DNA of 64,000 nt, taken from NCBI RefSeq assembly GCF_029227915.1, contig NC_079880.1:20584501-20648500 (forward strand). Direction: 5' to 3'. The stretch's first letter is position 1; each line of letters starts with the position of its first letter. Source of the stretch: Hydractinia symbiolongicarpus (taxonomy: Eukaryota > Cnidaria > Hydrozoa > Anthoathecata > Hydractiniidae). The notes beneath the pieces are model-generated. The model saw only the letters and a list, made by a program, of their open reading frames with translations. It had not been told where the DNA came from and searched no databases. Position numbers and translations under genes: made by a program. Positions 23,701 through 34,300 of this stretch are shown one piece after another.

Positions 23701-26700
23701 ACATCTATATTTCTCGTTCAAGGATAGAAAAATAAACGGACAAAAATATTAGAATTGTACTCTGATAACCAATACTTAGCTATTCGTACTAATTTCCACG
23801 CCGCTAAAAAATCTTTCTCGTTTGCATAACTTTTCGCGCAATGTGAATGTATTTTGCACGTGTTAATTTTTGCGTTAATATAAATTCCCCTTTTTCTCTA
23901 TTTCTGAGTTTTAGACAAAATAAAAACGCCTCTGTTGTACACACGCTTCTATTGTACACATGCTTCTGTTGTACACATGCTTCTGTTGTGCACGCAAATA
24001 TCAGTACGAATAATGTATTTATATGTATAAGCCTTAGACGGAAAAAAGTTGAGGTTATAATAGCGAAGTGATTTAGGGATAAAGGGAAGCTTTTGCGATA
24101 AGAGACTTTGAATCGAGATTATATGAAACTTTTCCTTTGCCACTAGCCTAAAAACAAGTAAAAAATTGCCATCTGGAGAACGTATTGATGTTGATTCGGG
24201 CTACAAGAAATTCATGCGCTACTACACCACATCAAATATTACTGCTTCCGAAGCAATGCATCTTGGATATAAACTGGTAGCTAAATATTACGAACAGGTA
24301 AGTGCATGATACTTAGTTAATAAAACGTCATTACAAAAATTTTATTATTTTCTTCTCCCTCTTTGGTCCAATAAAGGTAGATAGCAAACACGTAAAATCG
24401 TGGATATTGGTGCTATGTGACGGAGAGTTCATGTTTGGGTTTGGAAGCATAGCAAAGGTGAATTTCCACTCAAAAACGAAATGAAGAAGATCGGAACAGA
24501 CTGGAATCTCATTGTTTGAGAAAATTTTTCGTTTCGATCAATACTGAAAGTTGAATTAACTTCTTTTTTTTTCGGACAGGAAGTGGAAAAATTTATAAAA
24601 ATAAATAAATAAAAATTAACAAAAAGCCAATCAAATTTAAATTTTTTTCTTGTTCTTTTTCGTTTTGTTCTTAAGTGGAAGTTGGGTTAAATTGTTTCGC
24701 ATAGCTTGTCCTGTCATTTTAGCTAATTTTAAATCTATTTGTACATTTTTAACCCAATACTACCAATTTTAATTATCAATAATCTGTTAAACTTGTCTCT
24801 TCCATACAACCAGTGTTTTTATACCCTACTGCCTTCCCAGGTACTTTTTCTAAAAGGTTGCAGCATCAGAACGTGAAAGAACTGGAGACAAAATTAGCGG
24901 CATTCCCATAAAACCATTGGCATTCCCGATGTTTTATTTTAGTTCATGCGTGTTAACATTTTCAGTGACTATCACCTGTTACACAGATTAAAGCCATGAT
25001 TTTACAGACGAGTGTTATTGCGAAGGTCATGCCACCTTAGATATGCCCAAGCATATACATACACGATTCACCCACTTTCTTTTTGTAGGTCTTGTTGCTA
25101 GGATACCAACTAACAAAGAATAAAAACAGAAAGAGTGTTTGGAGTAAATTGAAGAAATTTGTCCGAAGGGTAAACTTCGTACCCATGACCTCGATTTGAT
25201 TACCCACAGTTCACATGATGTTTTGTTAAGATTGATAACAATAAATCACATTTTGTGGCAAACCAAACAATGATAGAACTTTAGCAGGGATAAGTCATCT
25301 ACGACGAAGAAAATATATAATTTAATATGCGCATGTGCATGGATCAGGGTACCCTCCCTCTCCACCGCTGTTCTCCTATTGTCTAAAACATGATTTCTTT
25401 TTATGAAAATTGTGAAAAAGCTTCGTGTCTATTATTGTCCAGACAACGGTTTTTGAGATTGCCAATACTTTTGGAAATGGTAAAAGTTTGTTTTTTAGGT
25501 TCTACACCTTGGCAAAGAATTAACTAACGAAGTGGAGGAAAAAGAAATGATTGAGAAGTTTAAAAAGATTCTCAAATCTAGTAAACAATTTTACAATGCA
25601 AAGCCATTTCCAAAGAATGAATCAGATGATGATGCACATGACAGGTGTGACAATGACGAAGGTATGTTGTCTTTTTTGTCATCATGTCTCGTCTGTTTTA
25701 AAAAATCTTTTTTGTTCGGTAAGTTTGAATTGTCACTGTTGATTCCTGCTTTAAAAACCAAAATTTTGGCAGCAAAAAAATCGGTAGCTAAACTTTCCAC
25801 GCAGAGATTTGGGCTTGATTTTCAGAATTTCGTCAGACCTTTTTTGCTACACTTTAAATAGTTTTGTTTTACCAGTACACGGAGAGTGTAATAACAGTAA
25901 CGAAATGCAAAAAAACAACCTCGTCCCCAGGGGTTCTTGCCTTTTTGACATCGAGGCCGGCTGTCAAGTAAGATCTAGTGGCTTTGAAATTAGACAACAA
26001 ACCCTGGGAACTGGGATGGCAGAAATGTGCTTTTTCAAATTAGGAGAATATAACCCAAATCTTAATTGTGCCTAAACACACTGCGGTAAAGAACAGACAG
26101 TAAAACAGTACGTAAGGTAGAAGATTAAGTCCACCTAACAAAATGTAATCATCACTAAGGCGTGGTGTAAAACGTTACAGAAACGGTTGTAATAAACGAG
26201 GCAATTAACTCGTCTCGCTTAACCCTAAAAAATAAAATAAACTGTCCGTGGTGAATGATGATACTTTTGTCAGTAGTATATTAACTTTTGTTGTTGTTTA
26301 CGTAGACGCAGCAAGGTTCTGTCCGCATCGTTGGGCAGTACTTCAGAAATGGTTTGAAAACAACCGCAAGATTATGAAGAAAGCTAGGCCAGCTATTGAT
26401 CATTTGTTTCATACTAAAGGACCAATGAAAACCACTCCTAAATGTCTCGTCAAGCTAGTACCAGAGTACAACCCAACAAATGGTATGTTTCTCTATTTTT
26501 GAAATAAATAGATTTGAATTTTACTACATGATTTTTATTTACTTGCTCTTCTATTTTTTTTTTCTTTTCTTCTATAAGGGGAGACGGCTAAAGGAAGATA
26601 CACTTACGCGCTCTAACCAGCCTTCATTCCATGCTCACACACACCTTAAACTTTCCTTAGCGTAACTCTATAGGAGGACTTTAAAACTGTAAATCCACGC

Positions 26701-29700
26701 TGGTGAAAATTAATAAACTGATTCCCTTATACAGCACAAAGCATCAAAAACGTCGTGGAATGCAAAACATTCAAAATTTAGACTTCTGGGAAAGAGGGAT
26801 GAGTACCAAGTAGAGGGTGGGTGCAAAGCCGTGATTATGTACAAATATACAACTAATCAAACAGAAGCTAACATATAAATGGGAGGGGGAGTTTGGGTGC
26901 AAAAGTCCAGTTAGCTGTAGTCCTTTTAAAACTTTTTCGCGATCCAAGGTTTAAAAGCTCAATAATTTTTTTTTAATTCACTTCATTAACTCCCACCTGA
27001 ATTGACGTTGACAAATTGAATTTCAAAAAAGGAATACAATTGCTAGTAACATTTCTTTCTTCTCAGTACAGCCTAGTGGTATTGTTTCGGTTTACCTGAG
27101 AGAGCCCAGCTAGTCAGTGTTGCGGGTGAAGCATTTTTCCTTTTCACTTTGCATGTTCGCCGTGATGAATATCAAAAATCGCTGTGCATTATGCATGTTA
27201 CTTCTATAAATAAACTTAAACTTTTCTCTCAGTAAACAGTTTTATATAACGCGTTCTGCAGTTATACCAAGTCTAAGGGTTACCTGTTCAAAACTCTTTT
27301 ATTTCACTTCTTCAGGTGTACCAAGTTACTTAGAGAGTGATCCAAAGTGTTCGGAACCAGCTAGCTACTTTCTTCCCTTCTTTAAAGACGATATGGGACC
27401 AAAATATGAAGATTACAACACTAATTTTCATGAAGCCAGACCAGGGCATCACTTACAGGTACAAAATAGCTTTGCTTTTATAGTATTGTACAAGGTAAAA
27501 CCTGTAAATGATACATTACTTACAAGTACAAAGTAGCTTTGTTTTTTAAAGTGTGAAATAAGGTAATTCTTGATACTATGGGGTAACTTTAGTCTCAAAG
27601 CGTTGTTGAGAGCAAATATTCGACAAGACGAGGTTGAGGTCGAAACTGGTTAGTGTTTTATCTATCGCTTCTACTCTCGATTGGGTAGTGTATTGAAATT
27701 CAGTTATTATCACAAAAATATTTACGCTTATCCGATTCTATTCTGAGAACTATATGCGAAGACAATCCCAAAAGAAGGGGGCAAAATAAATGACTTCCAC
27801 TTCTCCCTTTCCAAATGTTGTCTTTTACTGGAGACTTCCCACAATAACAATCCCAGTCTTACTGGCGATATTCTTTCTACTTTTCACAAAGCTACTAAAG
27901 TATTTATGTATTTCAATGCCACTGAAATTCAACCTCGTCGCCAGGACTATTTGCTTCTCAACGGCGCGATCAGCCTGTCCCAGCGCCTTTTCGACGCCAC
28001 GGTAAAAGGTGCTGGGGTCGAGCTTGACTGAAATTAGTTGTTTTTAAAATGTTTTACTTTAGATTCAAGGTTTTCTGGAAAATTTTGCTGACAAATGCGG
28101 TGGAATTACATCCTGGATTAATGAAGTTGTTGATTATTACCCTTCATTCTCAGAAGGTTGGGGCTTATACGCCGAAAATCCCATTCTTCTAAACGACACA
28201 AAAGTTTTGAAAGAAAGTGATTACCTAGAAAAATACGGCGTCTTAAAATGGCAGGTCAGAATTTGATTGGATTATTTTAGGTATTTTCGTATGCTCATTT
28301 AGGGCTATTGTTATTATGCATAATAACCGGTTAATATGTATAATAACCGGTTAATATGTATAATAACCGGTTAATATGTATAATAACCGGTTAATATGTA
28401 TAATAACCGGTTATTATGCATAATAACCGGTTAATATGTATAATAACCGGTTAATATGTATAATAACCGGTTAATATGTATAATAACCGGTTAATATGTA
28501 TAATAACCGGTTAATATGTATAATAACCGGTTAATATGTATAATAACCGGTTAATATGTATAATAACCGGTTAATATGTATAATAACCGGTTAATATGTA
28601 TATTCCCTAAATTTATCACTATCCAAGACATATATATTAAAGCTAGCTTTGCCAAAACAATATTTTCCTCCAATTTCTGTAGATTTGGAGAGCGTTGCGG
28701 ATAATCGTCGATGTAGGCTTCCACGAGAAGAACATGACACGTAATCAAGCGTTCGATCTTTTTTCGAAATACACGTGGGATCATTCCGACACAACGTTGA
28801 AAGAACTCACAAGATATCAGGGTAGGTTGTGTTTTAACATAATATTCCGTGGTACTTACACAGCTATGATTTATATTGTCACTCTTCCCGCTTAAATATA
28901 GCACCCTTGTCCTTAGGACATATTGTATCTTTTCTGAAATCAGGACCGTCGTCAGGACCGTCCAAATCAGAAAAGATGTAAGATACCCTCGGGTCAACGT
29001 TGTTATACATGGTTAACAAGTTCAAACATTGTTCCCGAGCTTCTTTTGTGTTACCGTGTATTTGAAGGGCAGAAATTTTAGCGGACAGAAATCTTTCCGT
29101 GCTAAATAAAGCGAGATTTTCGCGTGTTGCAATATTTGCGACAAATTTTGCGTAGAAATATTTTGCTTCGTTTCCGCACTAAAAAACTCTTGCGTAGGGC
29201 CAAGATCCAAGAAATTAATATATTCGATAAATTGCATTTAAGGTATTTACCATAATCAAAAGTCTGCAACTATTAGTGTTTCGAGGAATCAGGATATCCG
29301 AGAAATTTTGAAGAAAAAGTAAATGCCAAACGTTATTGAAATTAAGAAGAAATAAACCACTAAGCTTGAGATTTCCGCGTTTTCTGATATTTTTTAGTTG
29401 TGAAAAATCTTCGGCCAGTTTTTTCCTATTCAAAAATTATCTCTCGAATGTTTAATTTTTTTTTATGAAATTTAGTCCTTTTATCGGTTAAATTTAGAAG
29501 CACAAAATTTTGTGCATGATTTACATGTAATCAATTTTTGTGTTTCAGGTACACCAGGACAAGCGACATCATATACTTCAGGACAACAAAGCATTATATC
29601 CTTAAGAAACCGTGCTCAATCAGAGCTTGGTGATAAATTTGATATAAAAGATTTCCACTACCATCTTCTTTCACAAGGCCAGGCGCCATTTTATTTTACC

Positions 29701-29880
29701 TCGAAATATATAGACCAATACATACAGTGTACAAAGGACAAGGATAATGAAAGATTCTGTGATATTATACTAAACCAAAATATCAACGCGATGAAAAAAG
29801 ATAGCGTTTACGAGAATACGGAACTGGAAAATCAAGTCGCGAGCTTGTTTCGATTATTCAAGAAGAGAAAACACGCGTAG
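17724..29880 (+). CDS. Secreted DUF885-family protein (9 exons, 774 aa)
   Basis: Exons: 17724-17924, 18251-19077, 24147-24297, 25499-25661, 26306-26482, 27316-27458, 28063-28254, 28683-28821, 29549-29880. Every intron is GT-AG and the phases (0,2,0,1,1,0,0,1) close exactly on 774 residues. Residues 1-27 look like a signal peptide (hydrophobic ATLITLACFLWF), followed by a basic stretch that may be a propeptide. The DUF885 signatures are in order: HEARPGHHLQ (545-554, exon 6), SEGWGLYAE (584-592, exon 7), PGQATSY (667-673) and LGDKFDIKDFH (exon 9). The histidine/glutamate pattern fits a zinc-dependent hydrolase; the family was defined largely in bacteria and the substrate is not known. The protein is likely extracellular or vesicular. 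Intron 2 (5.1 kb) carries five Helitron-like elements. Intron 7 carries a 14-copy satellite. Confidence 0.93.
17963..18175 (+). repeat. tRNA-derived SINE-like element in intron 1
   Basis: An A-box-like TAGTTCAGTCGGTGGAACAC and a B-box-like GGCTCGATCCCCAC sit at tRNA spacing, with an anticodon-like CTCACG region between. The body that follows resembles neither SINE family A nor B. It lies wholly in intron 1 of the DUF885 gene. Confidence 0.6.
19589..20479 (+). mobile_element. Helitron-like element 1 of 5 (tandem array)
   Basis: Starts A|TC (TCTATATAATAATACGCC) and ends with a GTGGATTTTTCCAC hairpin, a short spacer and CTAG|T, matching the 5'-TC...CTRR-3' rule and A-T insertion of Helitrons. 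891 bp, no coding sequence. Inside are three related units of about 150 bp, each with CATTTTCTTGATCAGC and ending in a TGACGTCA palindrome. It lies in intron 2 of the DUF885 gene. Confidence 0.78.
20480..22036 (+). mobile_element. Helitron-like element 2 of 5
   Basis: Begins TCTCTATAATAATAAGCC directly after the CTAG of the previous element and ends with GTGGATTTTTCCAC, then CTAG (22033-22036). At 1557 bp it is the longest of the five. Its interior differs from the others (AT-rich, with CTAGCTAG clusters near 20840-20960) and may be captured sequence. No coding region was recognised. Confidence 0.72.
22037..22162 (+). mobile_element. Helitron-like element 3 of 5 (126 bp)
   Basis: A minimal element abutting its neighbours on both sides. 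It begins TATTATAATAACCGTATACG (lacking the TC start) and ends with CCCGTGGAATTATCTACGGG followed by a short spacer and CTAG (22159-22162). Confidence 0.65.
22163..22895 (+). mobile_element. Helitron-like element 4 of 5
   Basis: Begins TCTATATAATAATACGCC and ends with a GTGGATTTCTCCAC hairpin and CTAG (22892-22895). 733 bp. Very similar to element 1 but with fewer internal units; TGACGTCA palindromes at 22495 and 22658. Confidence 0.76.
22896..23634 (+). mobile_element. Helitron-like element 5 of 5
   Basis: Begins TCTATATAATAATACGCC immediately after the CTAG of element 4 and ends with GTGGATTTTTCCAC and CTAG (23631-23634), then T. 739 bp; TGACGTCA at 23396 and 23549. Confidence 0.76.
23929..23996. 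repeat. Four 17-bp tandem repeats (CTTCTGTTGTACACATG)
   Basis: Four units of 17 bases with one to three differences each, near the right end of DUF885 intron 2. Confidence 0.8.
24456..24690. repeat. MITE-like repeat, relic copy
   Basis: Starts AAGGTGAATTTCCACTCAA and shares with the element at 29991-30391 the internal order GGAATC..., CGATCAA, GAAAAT and AGCCAATCAAAT. The right end (TTAAGTGGAAGTTGGGTT) is a degraded copy of the inverted end. Confidence 0.6.
25914..26015. repeat. Dispersed short repeat (CCTCGTCCCCAGG family)
   Basis: CCTCGTCCCCAGGGGTTCTT followed by GCCTTTTTGACATCGAG recurs with few changes at 48311-48400 and, more decayed, at 51905-51990, where an inverted ATGTCAAAAAGGCATA is also present. 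Confidence 0.6.
28311..28600. repeat. Satellite of 14 x 20 bp, each with AACCGGTT
   Basis: Fourteen consecutive 20-bp units (TAATAACCGGTTAATATGTA) from 28321 to 28600, preceded by a half unit. Only unit 5 varies (TTATTATGCA in its second half), and that variant also ends the preceding half unit. Each unit holds a perfect AACCGGTT palindrome at exact 20-bp spacing. It is in intron 7 of the DUF885 gene, 82 bases before exon 8. Confidence 0.97.
28903..28998. repeat. Fold-back element in intron 8
   Basis: CCCTTGTCCTTAGGACATAT and TTGTATCTTTTCTG on the left are mirrored by CAGAAAAGATGTAAGATACC and CTCGGGTCAACG on the right. Related to the elements at 11287-11368 and 57804-57882 by the CATCTTGTATC segment. 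Confidence 0.5.
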
Positions 29881-29914
29881 AAAATATACTAATTTGCATT
29901 ATAGTAGATTTAAG

Positions 29915-29984
29915 CATTCTTGTCCCCAGAGTTCTTTGAGATAAACCTCGAGGTTTATTTCGAAGACCTCTGGGGACGAGAATG
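29915..29984. repeat. 70-bp near-perfect palindrome
   Basis: CATTCTTGTCCCCAGAG at one end and CTCTGGGGACGAGAATG at the other; the arms continue almost to the centre (AAACCTCGAGGTTT). This is the best preserved member of the palindromic family seen also at 8803, 9076 and 13061. Confidence 0.8.
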
Positions 29985-29990
29985 AAATTT

Positions 29991-30391
29991 AAGGTGAATT
30001 TCCACTCAAGAATGGAAAGCAAAAAATTGGGATTTATGGAATCCGATTGATATATTTTCCTTTACGATCAAACTAAAAGTTTAAATCATTTCATTTTATT
30101 TTTTGGCGGAAAAAAAAAACAGAAAAAAACTATAAAAACGAAAGAATAATTAGTAGAATAGCCAATCAAATTAAATTATTACAAAATAACAAATAAAAGG
30201 GTGGGGTTAAGGGGTGCTATATAACCAAATGTTGGATCATGCAATTAATTTTCTTAGACTGTTTGCATTCTGATAAAACTATTTCAATTTAATTACAAGG
30301 AAATTTTCTCAATAACAGGATGATTATTCAGCATTATTTCGCTTTCATTTCATTCAGTTTAATAGTTTATTCCTTAGTGGAAATTCACCTT
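29991..30391. mobile_element. MITE with 20-bp inverted ends
   Basis: Left end AAGGTGAATTTCCACTCAAG, right end the inverse of AAGGTGAATTTCCACTAAGG. 401 bp, non-coding. A diverged relative is at 24456-24690. Confidence 0.75.
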
Positions 30392-31381
30392 TACGTTTCT
30401 TATTATATGCCCATACCAAACTCGTTTCCAGGGTCTCCAAAGGTAATATCATCAGTAGAAATGCCCTGATACCGAGATTGCGAATATAATTTATTTATAG
30501 ATGCATATGTAATTTAAACTATTAATAACAACTGTTTTTAAATATTTTTTAATAAAATTTTGGATAATTTTAAATATATTTTTTCAATTAGATTGCTAGG
30601 TAACAACACTTGCAGAGGGAGAGAAAACGGCTCATGCATATTTATGCACCTCGTACCCATCCTTGTTCCCCAGGATTTGTTGGCAGATGTCAGAGCTACT
30701 ACCGCCTACAGGAACCTGGTACGACTTCAGCAAAAATAATTCAGCATTATTTTTTGATGTCAAATCACTTCAAATATTTTTAGTTACTGCACAACTTTCA
30801 TAGTCATAGCGTTTGTCCTTCCTCGAATTCAATAAGGGGGGGGGGGGTTACTACTTTTTCCTCTACAAACGAAACCCAAAATACGCCATAAAATCTACAT
30901 ACATCTTTCGTACATACGATTGTTGCCACGCATGCATTATTTGGAAAAGGTTATTTTATTTTGTTTACAGTGCGGCAGCCATCATTGCTACAAATATTTC
31001 AGGTTTTTGGATTTCCACGTTGGATTTTCTCGAAACAGAAAATCGCAGTTACAAAATTGACGAAATTTCTTGAAAAATAATTACACAATTTCTATGTTTA
31101 ATTCTTTTCATTTAGTTAATATAATACATTTTAGAAAATATGACAAAGTGCAACTTATGACGTCAAGAAAGATGGCTACATTTTGTGATGGCACCTTACC
31201 GTTCCTCTTTTTTAAATTTTCGACACGTAATCAACTAAAATTTTTGAAAATTCATTCTTACTAAAACTCTTGGAAATGTTCCTAAAATTTCGGATGAAAT
31301 AGCCAGCCTGTACAAATAATTATATTTTAAGAAAATATTTTCAAAAAAAATTACTATAATTTTTTATACAGCTGGACTGCA

Positions 31382-34300
31382 TTACACCACAACAGCTTCT
31401 CCTTTTAGTGAAGAAGACCTTACAGTGCCGTTTCTTGAGGAGGCTGCGTCACGTGACTGCTGACGTATTTCGAACACCTGAAAAATAGATGCATGTCAAT
31501 GTCAATTTCACATTATCACTGCAACAATAAATCATTTTGCGTTCAGCGGCATAATTCGCCAGCTGTTGAACCGGTTTTACAAATGATTAGGTCATATAAA
31601 AACCGTCGAATTAAACGATGTTCTTCAAGGTGTAATGGCTAAGTTGGCTAAGGCGTCACACAGTGAATAGTGAGGGCTGCTTGGACCTTCGTGTGCACAT
31701 GCGTGTTAAAAGCGATTTTGTGATCTGAAGTTGTTCTTTAGGTCACCAAATTAGGCGACGTCATTACTTTTACGGTCAGCCAAAAAAACAATTTCAAAAT
31801 TATATATTATATTATATATGGTTGGAAAGAGGAGATCAAGGGGGTTAATAAAAATGTAAAAAACATATGCTGAAAATTTATCGTTCGTAAGATATTAACA
31901 TTTAAAGTTTGAATAAAATATAGACCGTTAATTTATACTGACCCAGCTTAAAAATGACTATAACTTGGTCATTTGTGCTCTTTTAGTGCTGAAAAAATTT
32001 TTGGCACCCATTTTTTTTTTGCTTATATACTTGTGAGCTAAACATCACACGAAGCTTTTTATCACAACATAGCAGCCCTTACTAGAACCCAGAGGTCGTG
32101 GGTTCAAATTCCCCAAAGGCAGTTTCCCCCCCCCCCTGCCAAAAAAAAGAAAAAAATTGCGTAAAAAAAGCTCGTTGATGACGTAGAAATCACCCTTTCG
32201 GACGTAGTTAGTTATATAGTTCGAAGTTGGAAAGAAATGCTATCCTTGCAAGCGAGAGAGTAATAAACCGCCATCTTTGTGATATGTTTTGGTCAACAAT
32301 AACAAACACGAAGGTAGATTTTTTACGCCACCTTCAAAAATCACGGGAATCTTATTTGTTAAAATTAACATAAGCATACTTACTTCTTGTATAGCTTGTC
32401 GGAAACAGTGAAAATTATAATCGATTAAACCTAAGAAAACACACAACAAAAAAATGAAAATTCAATATGGAAGCTTATTTGGTGCGAAAATAGAGAGGAT
32501 ATCTCTAGATAGACGAAAAGAAATATCTGGGTTTCGACATATTCTGTAAATTTTAATTTTTGACTTCTCCAAAGTTTTCGTTGACCTTCGTACAAGAAGA
32601 TTTATCTGGCTGTTAGCACTACAACGTGTCTCCCGAGTGAACATACAAACATTTTCATCAATGAGCGGTGGTTTTTAAAATAGAATTATATAACATACCA
32701 TGTTTGCAAAAGTTTTCTTCTCTCAGGATGCAAACCAATGCTAAATATCTAATCGAAAGAATTATATAACAATAAGCCTTGACAGACACACAGACTTGCA
32801 GGCACTCGTACGCAAGCAGACACGTACGCATGCAGACAGACACGAGCACAGACAGACAGACAAAGTTACCTATTAACTTCTCGAAGATAGCACACGGTTG
32901 AATTATTTAAACGTATAACAGACGCTGATTCTGTGTCGTAAGCATTGGCGTCGCCGTTGTCTCGCATTCTGAAAGAGAGATTCAATACATACAAATCCTC
33001 GCGTAGGTAACATTGCGTTTTTAACCATATTAGCCCCCCCCCCCTAAAATTAATGAAACAAAGCAGCTCTACTACGACCCATTACAATCACAAAATTGTT
33101 AGGCTGTGTAGAAATTGAATATAGTGGACTTGATTATCTGGTATATATATTTGCGATAAAACTCAAATAACATGGTTTTACTGCGTCGGTATCTTGTTGA
33201 ATATATATTTTTTACTAAACGAACACCGACCGCTTTTGATATTGTATTGCAAAATACAAAACACGAGGTCTGTGTTCTTGACCTTCTGATTTATTCTACA
33301 GCCATTGTTAAGCATACAACTTACCCATATATACATGATATATCAATTACAACATCTATCATATCACAACACAGTTCATATGACTGCATATCAACTGGTG
33401 CACTATAATGTAAGACAGAGAAAGTTACTGTAAAGTCATTCATAGTAAGTTAGTAAGTAACGGGAAGTTTTTAGGCCCTTGCGGATTCCATTCTAATGGC
33501 AGACTCTTCCTCCCTTCCGACTGTAACTATGTTACATTGCCGCCAGAGTTACAGCATTGCTGTAACTTGCTTGCCTACCATACAAGTCAGTAGCGGTCAG
33601 TAGATGGCACCAAATGATTTGACAACACTGCAGGAGTGAGGGCTCGAACCTGAAACCTTATGATTACAAGCCGAATGCGCTAACACTACTCCATATCCGC
33701 ATGATACGCTGGATTCGCAAATTCAATTTGCAGTCATTTTTGTATTACTCTTTAAAAAACTGCAAGCCAATGTGTATGAAGATTTTTAAGTCACCCTTTT
33801 CGTGGGATTATGTAAATCATCTTCACATACAAGTGAAGTACTTACCTATCCGTTGCAATGTATATTTTGGAGACAACATCAAACAAGAAGGCTTTTTCAA
33901 TTCCAGAATGCTGAAAATAGAAGTGAAAAAAAGCTATACAACGAACACCAGACGAATTTTTAGAAGAATTAAGAAATTCCTAATGCGGTGGAACAACTAA
34001 ATTGTTTCCTGTTCGTTGAATTGCAAACATTGCTGCTATAAAACAACACAGTACTATGATGAGTAGGGAATGTTTAATGTATGCAGATACCTGAATCAAA
34101 ATATTTAATAAGTTTTCCAGAGTTGGTAATTGGACGATTAATTTCTGTACAACTTTGCTGAAAGCCTGAAAAAATAAAGCTAGTATTAGAAGAGCATAAA
34201 TTATAGATGGTGACGCTTTTACACAGCATCGTCTGTGTAAAAAATGCATGAAATAACTGTTTTTTCATCTTCAACAATACACACCACGTTAAAGTTCAGA

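Larger units (their letters stand above)
29881..31381. other. Gap between convergent DUF885 and RagC/D genes
   Basis: It holds a palindromic element (29915-29984), a MITE (29991-30391), a poly-G run near 30838-30847 and otherwise unrecognised AT-rich sequence. AATAAA at 30192-30197 could serve the DUF885 transcript but lies inside the MITE. Confidence 0.4.

Noticed and set aside
28311-28600. Regular 20-bp repeats suggesting a CRISPR array
   Set aside because: Units are contiguous with no unique spacers and the window is a spliced eukaryotic genome.
33701-34000. 99-codon plus-strand frame
   Set aside because: It is the antisense shadow of a RagC/D exon (33846-33910) and flanking intron.
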